In this document: piece after piece, positions 53,186 through 62,264 of the stretch
Layout: the number at the start of each line of letters is the position of its first letter
Position numbering within the stretch: the stretch's first letter is position 1
Source: Finegoldia magna
GTDB lineage: Bacteria > Bacillota > Clostridia > Tissierellales > Peptoniphilaceae
Reading direction: 5' to 3'
Assembly (NCBI RefSeq): GCF_003182075.1
Contig: NZ_QGTH01000001.1
Coordinates: forward strand, 211,590-275,589
DNA length: 64,000 nucleotides
Notes under the pieces: model-generated
What the model saw: the letters and a program-made list of their open reading frames with translations, nothing else
What the model was told of the DNA's origin: nothing
Database searches by the model: none
Position numbers and translations under genes: made by a program

Positions 53186-56100
53186 ATGAAAAAGTTTAAG
53201 GAGCTTTCTAAGAAACCTGTTAAAGAACGTGAACAGGCTACTAGTAAGTATTGGAAAGAGATAGATCTTTTGAATGAAACTTACAACAGTAGAGATGAAG
53301 AAAATAGATATGTATTTTACGATGGCCCTCCAACTGCAAATGGAAAACCAGGAATTCATCACGTTATTAGTAGAACTTTAAAAGATATGACTTGCAGATA
53401 CAAAACTATGCAAGGATACAAAGTTTATAAAAAAGCTGGTTGGGATACTCATGGTCTTCCAGTTGAGATCGAAGTTGAAAAGAAACTTGGTCTTCACGAT
53501 AAAAAAGAAATCGAAAATTACGGAGTAGAAAAGTTCAACGAAGAATGTAAGAAATCTGTATTTTCTTACAGAGAAAAATGGCAAGAAATGTCAGATAGAA
53601 TGGCATACAATGTGGATATGGATGATCCATATATTACTTTGGACAATAATTACATTGAATCAGTATGGGCATTGCTTGACAAAATGTACAAGGACGGATT
53701 GATTTATGAAGGAGCGAAAATTCTTCCATATTGTCCAAGATGTGGTACTGGTCTTGCATCACATGAAGTTGCACAAGGATATGAAAATATCAAAACTACA
53801 ACAGCGTATGTTAAATTCAAAAGAAAAGATGAAGATGAATACTTCTTGGCATGGACTACAACTCCTTGGACATTGCCATCAAATGTTTGTTTGACAGTAC
53901 ATCCAGATATTGACTATATTTTGGCAGAAAAAGACGGAGAAAAAATATATCTTGCAAAAAACAAAGCACACGATTTGTTGGGTCACGAAGGCGAAGACTA
54001 CACTTTAATCAAAGAATTAAAAGGTAAAGACATGGAGTATATGGAATACGAACAACTTTTACCCATTTATGATGTTAACAAAAAAGCATTTTATGTGACT
54101 TTGGCAGATTATGTAACTGTTGAAGATGGTACAGGAATTGTTCACACAGCGCCAGCTTTTGGGGAAGACGACTATCAAACAGGAAGAAGATACGATTTGC
54201 CATTAATCAATCCTGTTGATGAAGAAGGAAAATTCGTTGGCGGTCCATGGGATGGTCAACAAGTTATGGATACAGATCCAGAAGTTTTACAAAGATTAAA
54301 AGAAGAAAACAAATTATTTAGGAAACAAAAAATTGAACACAATTATCCTCACTGCTGGAGATGCCACACACCACTTATCTATTATTCAAAACCATCATGG
54401 TACATTGAAGTTAGCAAATTAAAAGATAAATTAGTTGAAAACAATAACGGTGTGAACTGGTATCCAGATCATGTTGGAGAAGGAAGATTTGGAAATTGGC
54501 TAGAAAATATTAAAGACTGGGCAATTTCTAGAAACAGATACTGGGGAACTCCATTAAATATTTGGAAATGTGATAAATGTAATCATACACTTTCTGTTGG
54601 TTCAAGAAAAGAATTAAAAGAGTTAGCTATCGAAGATATAGATGAAAATATCGAACTTCACAGACCATACGTTGACGATGTTCACATTAGATGTCCAGAA
54701 TGTGGCGAAATAATGACTAGAGAAAAAGACGTCATTGACGTTTGGTTTGACTCTGGAGCTATGCCTTTTGCACAACAACACTGGCCATTTGAACATACAG
54801 ATGATTTTGATAAAGTGTTCCCTGCAGATTTTATCAACGAAGGAATTGACCAAACACGTGGATGGTTCTATTCATTGTTAGCTATTTCTACAATGATTAC
54901 AGGAAAAGCACCATACAAAAATGTTTTGGTAAATGATTTAATCTTGGATAAAGATGGAAAGAAGATGAGTAAATCGAGAGGAAACACAATTGATCCGATT
55001 GAACTATTCGACAAATACGGAGCAGACGTTGTTAGATTCTACTCACTTTATGTATCTCCACCATGGATTCCAACAAAATTTGATGTAAGTGGTTTACAAG
55101 AAGTTGAAAGTAAATTCTTCAGATCATTCAGAAACACTTATAACTTCTTCCAAATGTATGCAACAACTGATGAAACAGACCCTACAGAATATTTTGTAGA
55201 ATACGAAGACAGAGCTGTAATTGACAAATGGATTTTGTCTAAGTTTACAAATCTACAAAAATTCTACTTTGAAAATATGGATCAATTTGAATATACAAAA
55301 GTTGCAAGAGAAATTTCTAACTTTGTAATAGAAGATTTATCAAACTGGTACATCAGACGTAACAGAAGAAGATTCTGGAAAACAGAAATGGATGATGACA
55401 AAAAAGCTGTTTACAACACAACTTACGAAATATTAGTTGGACTTACAAAATTAATTGCTCCATTTACTCCATTTATAGCAGAAGAAATGTATCACGATTT
55501 AACAGGCGAAAAATCAGTTCACTTAGCTTATTTCGATAAGGTAAATGAAGATTTAATCGACAATAAATTAGAAGAAAAGATGGAAATGGTAAGAACTTTT
55601 GTAACTCTTGCAAGAGCTTCTCGTGAAGAAGTGAATATTAAAGTTCGTCAACCATTGAAGAAAATCGTCCTAGATGAAAGATTTAAGGATAAGATTGAAG
55701 AGTTCAAGGATTTAATCAAAGAAGAAATCAACTTAAAAGATATCGAATACAAGAAGGATTTGTCTGAATTTATGAATTACGAACTAAAACCTAACTTCAA
55801 AGTTGCAGGTAGTATTCTTGGTAAACACATCAAATCTTTTGGAAATTATTTGAAAGATATAAACGCCAAGGATTTCGTATCAAAACTAGACAAATCAGAT
55901 TTGAATATTAAATTAGACGATGAAGACATTGATATCAAGAGAGATTACGTTGATGTAAGAATTAATTCCAAAGAAGGATTCGATGTGACAATGCAAGGAG
56001 ATTATTTTGTAATCTTGGACACAGAAATCACTGATGAATTATTGATGGAAGGATATGCGCGTGAACTTGTAAGTAAAGTTCAACAAATGAGAAAATCAAA

Positions 56101-56293
56101 TGACTTTGATGTTTTAGATAATATCATCATCAAAATCAATCCTACAGATGATATTAAAAAAGCAATTGAACAATATGAAGACTTCATAAAAGATGAAACA
56201 TTGACTGTCGATATAATTATTGATGAAAATGTAGATGGTGAAGATGTTGATTTGAATGGAGAAAATGTTAGAATTGAAGTTATAAGAAAATAA
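53186..56293 (+). CDS. ileS: Isoleucyl-tRNA synthetase
   Basis: A 1035-residue class I synthetase. HIGH-type motif is GKPGIHH near residue 55, the editing region contains WTTTPWTLPSNV, the KMSKS loop is KMSKSRG near 595. The length and C-terminal region without a long zinc-finger tail fit the type-2 (eukaryote-like) IleRS often linked to mupirocin tolerance (inference). TTG 53180 overlaps the region after SD AAGGAG (53172-53177); ATG 53186 is chosen. Confidence 0.96.
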   Translation: MKKFKELSKKPVKEREQATSKYWKEIDLLNETYNSRDEENRYVFYDGPPTANGKPGIHHVISRTLKDMTCRYKTMQGYKVYKKAGWDTHGLPVEIEVEKKLGLHDKKEIENYGVEKFNEECKKSVFSYREKWQEMSDRMAYNVDMDDPYITLDNNYIESVWALLDKMYKDGLIYEGAKILPYCPRCGTGLASHEVAQGYENIKTTTAYVKFKRKDEDEYFLAWTTTPWTLPSNVCLTVHPDIDYILAEKDGEKIYLAKNKAHDLLGHEGEDYTLIKELKGKDMEYMEYEQLLPIYDVNKKAFYVTLADYVTVEDGTGIVHTAPAFGEDDYQTGRRYDLPLINPVDEEGKFVGGPWDGQQVMDTDPEVLQRLKEENKLFRKQKIEHNYPHCWRCHTPLIYYSKPSWYIEVSKLKDKLVENNNGVNWYPDHVGEGRFGNWLENIKDWAISRNRYWGTPLNIWKCDKCNHTLSVGSRKELKELAIEDIDENIELHRPYVDDVHIRCPECGEIMTREKDVIDVWFDSGAMPFAQQHWPFEHTDDFDKVFPADFINEGIDQTRGWFYSLLAISTMITGKAPYKNVLVNDLILDKDGKKMSKSRGNTIDPIELFDKYGADVVRFYSLYVSPPWIPTKFDVSGLQEVESKFFRSFRNTYNFFQMYATTDETDPTEYFVEYEDRAVIDKWILSKFTNLQKFYFENMDQFEYTKVAREISNFVIEDLSNWYIRRNRRRFWKTEMDDDKKAVYNTTYEILVGLTKLIAPFTPFIAEEMYHDLTGEKSVHLAYFDKVNEDLIDNKLEEKMEMVRTFVTLARASREEVNIKVRQPLKKIVLDERFKDKIEEFKDLIKEEINLKDIEYKKDLSEFMNYELKPNFKVAGSILGKHIKSFGNYLKDINAKDFVSKLDKSDLNIKLDDEDIDIKRDYVDVRINSKEGFDVTMQGDYFVILDTEITDELLMEGYARELVSKVQQMRKSNDFDVLDNIIIKINPTDDIKKAIEQYEDFIKDETLTVDIIIDENVDGEDVDLNGENVRIEVIRK

Positions 56294-56299
56294 CGAATT

Positions 56300-56329
56300 A
56301 GCCTACTGATTAATTTCGGTAGGCTTTTT
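56300..56329 (+). terminator. Terminator after ileS
   Basis: AGCCTACTGA pairs with TCGGTAGGCT (one G-U), then TTTTT. Confidence 0.88.
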
Positions 56330-56371
56330 ACTTTCAAAAGTATACAAAAAGTCAACAATGAAAAAAACTAA

Positions 56372-56401
56372 TTGCAAACTGTACTACACTAATGGTATAC
56401 T
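56372..56401 (+). promoter_or_regulatory. Promoter of the flippase-like gene
   Basis: TTGCAA (56372-56377), 18-base spacer, TGG next to TATACT (56396-56401). The implied start near 56408 rules out translation from ATG 56392. Confidence 0.6.
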
Positions 56402-56421
56402 TATATCATATGAGGTGGAAG

Positions 56422-57477
56422 ATGAAAAACAAAAACACAATTTTAAGAGCAATTTTAGTATTTGCATTTAGTGTAGGAGTAATTTTTTTCATAAAAAATA
56501 AAATTGGAGCAGATGATGCTTTTGACGTAATAAAAAAGATAGGACCAGTTTTCATAGCAGAATGTGTTTTGACTATGTTTATGTTTTTTCTACTGGAAGC
56601 TATATCATACAAATATCTTCTAAGTATACAAGGTTATGATGTATCGTTTAAAAGGTGCTTCGGATATACATTTACGGATTATTTTTTTAGTATGATATCT
56701 CCAGGTGGTAGCCTTGGACAACCGTTGCAATATCACACAATGAGAACGGATAACATTGATTCATTGACTACAATTAATTCACTACTTTCTTTTAATTGGA
56801 TTTATCATTTGTCTATGGTAATTATTTTCTTTGTAGCAATGATTTTTGGATTAGTAGGTAAAATTGCGGCGATTTCTGAATTTAAATACTTGGTTATTTA
56901 TGGAATAGTGTGTCAATTGGTCTTGGTAATCGGAATAGGATTTTTGATGTTTGATAGTGAATTGGCGGCTAGAGTAATTAGATTTTTTAATACGGTATTT
57001 TCTAAATTTAAACTTTTGAAACGTTTCAGTAAATCAGAAGAAGATATTACAAAAACAATTGAAGAACACAAAAATTTCGGAAAATTTTTGATAAATAACA
57101 AAAAAGTTTTTGCAAAATTATTGTGCATTTCGATTCCGATGCTTTTGTTTTCATTTGCAATTCCTGCAATCTTATACAAATCATTTGGACTAAATTCATA
57201 TAATTTTATGACTCTGGTTCTAATCCAAGCTGTGGTTACAATTTCATTCGAAAGTGTTCATATTCCTGGAGGTGTAGGAGTTATTGAAGGTAGCATGATG
57301 CTTGTGTATTCTTCATTTATGCCAAAATCATTGGCATTTAGTATTATGGCAATCAATAGATTTGTTACATTTTACTTAGCTGTACCTTTTGCAGGGCTAT
57401 ACTTTTTATTAGTGAAGACTAATCGTAAAAATTATCAGAAAAACAACAGTCTTATAAAACTGAATCAAGAACAGTAG
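56422..57477 (+). CDS. Lysylphosphatidylglycerol synthase/flippase-like (UPF0104) membrane protein
   Basis: A 351-residue protein with about seven or eight hydrophobic segments. Family-like features are SPGGSLGQPLQY near 105, HIPGGVGVIEGSMML near 270 and FRYVTFYL-like NRFVTFYLAVPF near the end. It corresponds to the membrane domain of MprF without the lysyl transferase domain. Related proteins move lipids or lipid-linked sugars. GAGGTGG before ATG 56422 and the promoter position fix the start. Confidence 0.8.
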   Translation: MKNKNTILRAILVFAFSVGVIFFIKNKIGADDAFDVIKKIGPVFIAECVLTMFMFFLLEAISYKYLLSIQGYDVSFKRCFGYTFTDYFFSMISPGGSLGQPLQYHTMRTDNIDSLTTINSLLSFNWIYHLSMVIIFFVAMIFGLVGKIAAISEFKYLVIYGIVCQLVLVIGIGFLMFDSELAARVIRFFNTVFSKFKLLKRFSKSEEDITKTIEEHKNFGKFLINNKKVFAKLLCISIPMLLFSFAIPAILYKSFGLNSYNFMTLVLIQAVVTISFESVHIPGGVGVIEGSMMLVYSSFMPKSLAFSIMAINRFVTFYLAVPFAGLYFLLVKTNRKNYQKNNSLIKLNQEQ

Positions 57478-57507
57478 ATCGATCTATTAATTTAGATCGA
57501 TTTTTTT
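57478..57507 (+). terminator. Terminator after the flippase-like gene
   Basis: ATCGATCTA pairs with TAGATCGAT around TTAATT, then a seven-T run. Confidence 0.88.
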
Positions 57508-57754
57508 ATTAAAAAATGATACGTGTTAAATATTTTTTTAATCAAATGGGTATATTATATATGGTCAATATATTTGGTGCATGATATTGTACTTATTAAA
57601 AATAACAAATTTTATCATTGATTTTGAGAGGGCTTATGATATGATAAATAAAAGAAATTTTTTTTTAAGTACATAATGAAAAGCTTTTATTTATGAAAAC
57701 AAATCCGTATTTTATGGATTTTATATATAAAAAATTTTATAAGGGGTGAAAGGT
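57508..57754 (+). promoter_or_regulatory. Upstream region of the Rnf/NQR operon
   Basis: No gene is visible in this AT-rich stretch. A possible promoter is TTGATT (57618-57623), 16-base spacer, TATGAT (57640-57645). A small hairpin AAATCC/GGATTT lies at about 57700-57721. SD AAGGGGTG is at 57741-57748. Confidence 0.45.
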
Positions 57755-58741
57755 TTGAAAGAGTTTTATAATAAGTATTTTATGAAACAAAAAATGATGC
57801 ATCCTGTTATGTTTGCTCTTTTGCCGATTGCTGTAGTGGCGATATATTTTTATGGGCTAAGAGTGTTAGCTTTGTTTTTGCTAAACATAATTGTTGCATG
57901 CCTTGTTGAATATTTATCTAACGCGAAGATATTCAAAAGAAACAAAATATCTGAAGCAGCTATTGTCACATCCTGTTTGTATACAATGACATTACCGCCA
58001 TCTATTCCTTTTTGGATTTCAGCGGTTGGTATAGCGTTTGGTATATTTTTCGGGAAGATGGTTTTTGGAGGATTCGCAAAAAATGTTTTCAATCCAGCCT
58101 TAGTGGCTCGTGTATTTATTTATGTTAATTTTCCTCAACAAATGACTATTTATTGGAACAAAGCTGTAGGTGGTTTTCCTGGAGGATTTGGAACTTACTT
58201 AACTCAATCATTGGATTCTATGACACAACCAACTCCAATGACAGCATTTAAGGTTAACTCAGCATTTGAAACAATTCCAACTATGATTTTAGGACAAATT
58301 CCTGGCGTTATCGGTGAAACTTGTAAAGTTTTAATTATAATTGGGGCAATTTACTTGATTTATAAAAAAGTTGCAAGTTGGCAAATTATGGCAGGAAGTG
58401 TACTAGGTTTTTGCGCATTAAGTTTAGTATTTAATGCTATGGGAGTAACTTCTGTTCCTAATCCTATTTATGGAATGCTAATGGGAGGATTTTTATTCGG
58501 TACTGTGTTCATGGCAACAGATCCAGTATCTGCAGCTAAGACTCCAATTGGTAAGTGGATTTATGGTTTTATTATAGGAATTGTGACCGTAATTATCAGA
58601 GGATTTGCACTATTTGCAGGTGGCGTTATGTTCGCAGTTCTTATTGGCAATACTTTTGCACCAATAATTGATTATTGTGTAAATAAAGTTCAAGCTAATA
58701 AAAAAGCAAAAGCAAATAAGGAGGTCAAGGTTAATGGCTAA
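57755..58741 (+). CDS. rnfD: Rnf subunit D/NQR subunit B-like membrane protein
   Basis: A 328-residue membrane protein with about eight to ten segments. It resembles RnfD/NqrB: MFGGFAKNVFNPALVARVF, DSMTQPTPMTAF and MATDPVSAAKTPIGKW. The Thr in TQPTP aligns with the Thr of SGAT that carries covalent FMN in homologues, although Gly-Ala is replaced by Gln-Pro. It is shorter than typical NqrB (about 410). GTG 57746 lies within the SD; TTG 57755 is preferred. It overlaps the next gene by eight bases. Confidence 0.85.
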   Translation: MKEFYNKYFMKQKMMHPVMFALLPIAVVAIYFYGLRVLALFLLNIIVACLVEYLSNAKIFKRNKISEAAIVTSCLYTMTLPPSIPFWISAVGIAFGIFFGKMVFGGFAKNVFNPALVARVFIYVNFPQQMTIYWNKAVGGFPGGFGTYLTQSLDSMTQPTPMTAFKVNSAFETIPTMILGQIPGVIGETCKVLIIIGAIYLIYKKVASWQIMAGSVLGFCALSLVFNAMGVTSVPNPIYGMLMGGFLFGTVFMATDPVSAAKTPIGKWIYGFIIGIVTVIIRGFALFAGGVMFAVLIGNTFAPIIDYCVNKVQANKKAKANKEVKVNG

Positions 58742-59339
58742 GAAAAAATCAGTCGTATATCCAGTAATTTTTATGTTGGGATTGACACTAGTTTTGACAT
58801 TAGCATTGGCTTTGTTAAATCAAGTTACAACTCCTACAGTAAAATTTAATCAAGATATCGAATTAAAACATAAGATTTTGAATGTATTTAATATCTTACC
58901 TGAAGATACTTCTGCATCAAATATCGACAAAACTTTTAAAGATAATGTCGCAGAAGAAGACTATAAAGGAAATAAACTTTATATTTTAAAACAAGATGGC
59001 GAAGAAAAAGCTTATGCAGTTCCAATAAACGGGCCAGGTCTTTGGGGTTCTATTAGTGGATATGTAGGAATAACTAAAGATATGAAAAAACTTGTTGGAA
59101 TTGAATTTATTAAACAAGATGAAACTCCTGGTTTGGGTGGACGTATTACAGAAGATGAATACAAAAACCAATACAGAGATTTGGATATTTCAAAACCAGT
59201 TGACGGTAAAATTGTAATCAATAAACCTGCAAATGGCGGTAACATTGATGCTATAAGCGGCGCTACTCAAACATCTACATTTGTTGTTAATATGATTAAT
59301 GAAGATGTGAATGAGTTTATTAAGAATGGAGGTAAATAA
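58734..59339 (+). CDS. rnfG: Rnf subunit G/NQR subunit C (covalent FMN)
   Basis: A 201-residue protein with an N-terminal transmembrane helix (about 9-28) and an extracytoplasmic FMN-binding domain. GLWGSISGYVGI and the flavinylation motif SGATQTS (about residue 178-184) are clear; FMN is attached to the Thr by ApbE, which is not in the window. SD AAGGAGG lies inside rnfD. Confidence 0.92.
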   Translation: MAKKKSVVYPVIFMLGLTLVLTLALALLNQVTTPTVKFNQDIELKHKILNVFNILPEDTSASNIDKTFKDNVAEEDYKGNKLYILKQDGEEKAYAVPINGPGLWGSISGYVGITKDMKKLVGIEFIKQDETPGLGGRITEDEYKNQYRDLDISKPVDGKIVINKPANGGNIDAISGATQTSTFVVNMINEDVNEFIKNGGK

Positions 59340-59953
59340 TGGCTAATTCAAATAAATATACTAAATTATTGAAAAATGGATTGCTTGATGACAACCCTGT
59401 TCTTATTCAAGTTATTGGAATTTGTTCCACATTAGCAGTAACAAACTTGTGTATGAACTCCTTGGTTATGGGACTCGCCCTAGCGTTTGTTACAGGATGT
59501 TCATCGTTTTTGATTAGTTTACTTAGAAAAGTAACTCCAAAACACATTCGTATGATGGTTCAAGTATTTATTATTTCGTTCTTCGTAATAATAGTTGATA
59601 TTTTCTTAAAGGCTTACATGCCAGAAATGAGTAAAACATTAGGACCTTATGTTGGATTGATTATTACCAACTGTATAATAATGGGACGTGCAGAAGCGTT
59701 TGCTATTAGTAACGATCCTGTAAGTAGTTTTGTAGATGGTGTGGCATCAGGTTTGGGTTATACTGTAGTACTTGTGCTTATAGCTTTAATCAGAGAATTA
59801 TTGGGATTCGGTAGTGTATTTGGATTCAGAATAATGCCTGAAAGTTTTGTGCCTTGGACAATGATGGTTATGCCACCAGCAGCATTCTTCATTTTACCTA
59901 TTGTTATGTGGATTGCTAATGCTCATCTAAAAAAGGAAGGAGATGCTAAGTAA
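59339..59953 (+). CDS. rnfE: Rnf subunit E/NQR subunit D
   Basis: A 204-residue membrane protein with six segments. TNLCMNSLVMG and IITNCIIMGRAEAFA hold the conserved cysteines that bind an intramembrane iron-sulfur site together with the next subunit. VDGVASGLGYTVVLVLIALIREL is typical. TAATG overlaps on both sides give tight coupling. Confidence 0.92.
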   Translation: MANSNKYTKLLKNGLLDDNPVLIQVIGICSTLAVTNLCMNSLVMGLALAFVTGCSSFLISLLRKVTPKHIRMMVQVFIISFFVIIVDIFLKAYMPEMSKTLGPYVGLIITNCIIMGRAEAFAISNDPVSSFVDGVASGLGYTVVLVLIALIRELLGFGSVFGFRIMPESFVPWTMMVMPPAAFFILPIVMWIANAHLKKEGDAK

Positions 59954-60537
59954 TGACAATTAGTCCTTTAGTTATATTTTTTGCATCAATCTTTACTTCA
60001 AACATGATTTTCTCAAACTTTTTGGGAATGTGTTCATTCATAGCAGTAAGTAAAGAAATTGAAACTGCAACAGGATTAGGAATAGCTGTAACATTCGTAT
60101 TGACAATCACAACTATAATCAACTTTTTCTTATACAAATTAGTTGTTAGATTTAATATAGAATATTTGAGATATATAATATTTATTATATCGATAGCAGC
60201 ATTTGTTCAATTATTGGAAATGATTTTGGAAAAATACATTCCGAACTTGTATTACGCATTGGGAATATTCTTGCCACTTATCACAGTAAACTGTGCGATT
60301 TTAGGTGTAAGTTTGTTCATGGTAATCAGAAACTACAACTTCTTGCAAACAGTTGGATTTGCAATAGGAAGTGGACTTGGTTGGATGCTAGCAATTGTAT
60401 CAATGGCAGGGATTAGATCCAAAATCAAAGATTCATCTGTACCAAAAGGTCTCCAAGGATCTCCTCTAACTTTAATTATAACTGGAATCATGGCGATGGC
60501 ATTCATCGGATTCTCTGGTATAGTTCAAATATCATAA
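59953..60537 (+). CDS. rnfA: Rnf subunit A/NQR subunit E
   Basis: A 194-residue membrane protein with six segments. SNMIFSNFLGMCSFIAVSKE and TVNCAILGVSLFM hold the conserved Cys residues. PKGLQGSPLTLIITGIMAMAF is the typical end. It forms the ion-pumping core with RnfE/NqrD. Confidence 0.93.
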   Translation: MTISPLVIFFASIFTSNMIFSNFLGMCSFIAVSKEIETATGLGIAVTFVLTITTIINFFLYKLVVRFNIEYLRYIIFIISIAAFVQLLEMILEKYIPNLYYALGIFLPLITVNCAILGVSLFMVIRNYNFLQTVGFAIGSGLGWMLAIVSMAGIRSKIKDSSVPKGLQGSPLTLIITGIMAMAFIGFSGIVQIS

Positions 60538-60546
60538 GGAGGAATC

Positions 60547-61662
60547 ATGGGACAAATAATTATAACAACAATTGTAGTGTCTGTGTTATGTGCATTATTT
60601 GCATTGCTACTTTCATTTGCAGATAAATACATTGCAGATTATGGTGAAGTAAAACTAACTATTAATAACGATAAAGAATTTACGGTAGATGGTGGAGATA
60701 GTTTATTATCTACACTTAGAAACCAAAAAGTATTCATTCCATCAGCTTGTGGTGGAAAGGGATCATGCGGTTACTGTAAAGTAAAAGTTTTGGATGGAGC
60801 AGGTCCTGTACTTGCTACAGAAAAACCAATGTTAACAGAAGATGAACTTAACGATAGCGTTAGATTATCTTGTCAAGTAAAAGTTAAAAAAGATATTTCG
60901 ATTCAAATTCCAGAAGAATTATTTAATGTAAAAGAATACGAAACAACTCTTGTTGAAAAGTTACCTTTGACTGATAGAATAACTAAGTTTAGATTTGAAC
61001 TTCCAGAAGGAGAAACAATCAAATTTAAACCAGGTCAATATGTACAATTAAAAGCAGAAGAATATCCAAAAGGCGATGGATATGAAGGATCAGATGAAGA
61101 AGTATTCAGAGCATATTCTATTGCATCTAGTATTAGAGATGAAAAACATATAGAATTGTTAATTGGTTATACCAAGGGTATCTGTACAACTTATTGCCAC
61201 AAAGTTCTTAAAGAAGGCGATAAGGTTACTATTAATGGTCCTTATGGTGATTTCTACTATCATGATGAAGATACTGAAATTATATTGGGAGCAGCTGGAA
61301 CTGGCTTCGCACCAATAAGATCTATCCTTAACCATATGAGAGATCATGATGTTAAGAGAAAAGCAAGATTCTACTTTGGGGCCAAAACTCCAGATGATTT
61401 ATTCTTGTTAGATGAATTGAAAGAATTTGAAGAAGATTTGTACGATTTCAAATTTATCCCAGTATTGTCAAGAACAACTCCTGAAATGAATTGGGAAGGA
61501 GAAACTGGACATGCTGACGATGCAATCAAGAAATATTGCAAAGAAACTGGTAAGAACAGCTCAGCTTACCTATGCGGTTCACCAAGAATGATAGAGTCTT
61601 TGACAAAAGCATTGAACGAAGTTGGAGTAACTGACGACAGAATTTATTACGATAACTTCTAA
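60547..61662 (+). CDS. nqrF: NqrF-type NADH-oxidising subunit (2Fe-2S, FAD)
   Basis: A 371-residue membrane-anchored flavoprotein. One N-terminal transmembrane helix (about 3-24), a plant-type [2Fe-2S] domain (SACGGKGSCGYCKV with the later LSCQ), an FAD domain (RAYSIAS near 182) and an NADH domain (GAAGTGFAPIRSIL near 240; YLCGSPRM near 340). This is NqrF architecture rather than RnfB/RnfC. It closes the operon, nine bases after rnfA, with SD AAGGAGG. It would feed NADH electrons into the B-C-D-E membrane part. Confidence 0.93.
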   Translation: MGQIIITTIVVSVLCALFALLLSFADKYIADYGEVKLTINNDKEFTVDGGDSLLSTLRNQKVFIPSACGGKGSCGYCKVKVLDGAGPVLATEKPMLTEDELNDSVRLSCQVKVKKDISIQIPEELFNVKEYETTLVEKLPLTDRITKFRFELPEGETIKFKPGQYVQLKAEEYPKGDGYEGSDEEVFRAYSIASSIRDEKHIELLIGYTKGICTTYCHKVLKEGDKVTINGPYGDFYYHDEDTEIILGAAGTGFAPIRSILNHMRDHDVKRKARFYFGAKTPDDLFLLDELKEFEEDLYDFKFIPVLSRTTPEMNWEGETGHADDAIKKYCKETGKNSSAYLCGSPRMIESLTKALNEVGVTDDRIYYDNF

Positions 61663-61667
61663 AATAC

Positions 61668-61718
61668 AAAGATCGATTGAAAACTGATTGTGAGTCAGAA
61701 TTCAATCGATCTTTTTTT
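61668..61718. terminator. Bidirectional terminator after nqrF
   Basis: AAAGATCGATTGAA (61668-61681) pairs with TTCAATCGATCTTT (61701-61714). An inner CTGA/TCAG pair extends the stem. T-run at the right, A-run at the left. Confidence 0.9.
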
Positions 61719-62220
61719 AGATAAATTTAGTTCTAAATTTGTTTGGCTTGATTTTTGGGGTTTCTTCGCTGTGACCTAAAGCAAGTGCACAAGTTATTTC
61801 ATAATCTTCATCGATGTCTATAGATTGTAAGAATTTTCTAATGTGTTCGCTATCATAAGAATCATAAAATTGATTAATCCAAACATTTGCTACATTTAAT
61901 TCACAAGCTTTTAACATCATATTTTGCATTATACATCCACAGTCGAATTTTCTATTTCTGTTATCGTGCGGACTCAAAATCAAAATCATATTTTTGCAAT
62001 TATAAAATCCGTTGTAGTTTTCATTGTTTAAGTGCTTTCTGATGGAATTTAATAAATTTTCCATTGCACTATCATCAGAAATAGCGACGATTATGTTGTC
62101 TTGTTTATTCATACCGGTTGGAGTATAGGTTCCAGCTTCTACGATTTTTTTCATATCTTCTATTGATACTTTTTTAGATGTAAATTTTCTTCTCGATCTT
62201 CTGTTTTTGATAATATCCAT
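61717..62220 (-). CDS. Nitroreductase family protein
   Basis: A 167-residue FMN-dependent oxidoreductase. The N-terminus NRRSRRKFTSKKV supplies the FMN-phosphate Arg cluster, PTGMNKQ is the second FMN site, and ALALGHSEETPKIKP is the typical end. Short for the family, as in clostridial nitroreductases. SD AGGAGG (complement of about 62225-62230) precedes ATG 62220. Substrate unknown. Confidence 0.9.
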   Translation of the reverse strand: MDIIKNRRSRRKFTSKKVSIEDMKKIVEAGTYTPTGMNKQDNIIVAISDDSAMENLLNSIRKHLNNENYNGFYNCKNMILILSPHDNRNRKFDCGCIMQNMMLKACELNVANVWINQFYDSYDSEHIRKFLQSIDIDEDYEITCALALGHSEETPKIKPNKFRTKFI

Positions 62221-62234
62221 AATTGCCTCCTATA

Positions 62235-62243
62235 TGTTATAAT
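62235..62243 (+). promoter_or_regulatory. Extended -10 promoter of the ThrE genes
   Basis: TGTTATAAT (hexamer 62238-62243). The implied start near 62250 makes any translation start before 62250 impossible from this promoter. Confidence 0.55.
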
Positions 62244-62264
62244 TTTAATACTGGAGGAGATATT

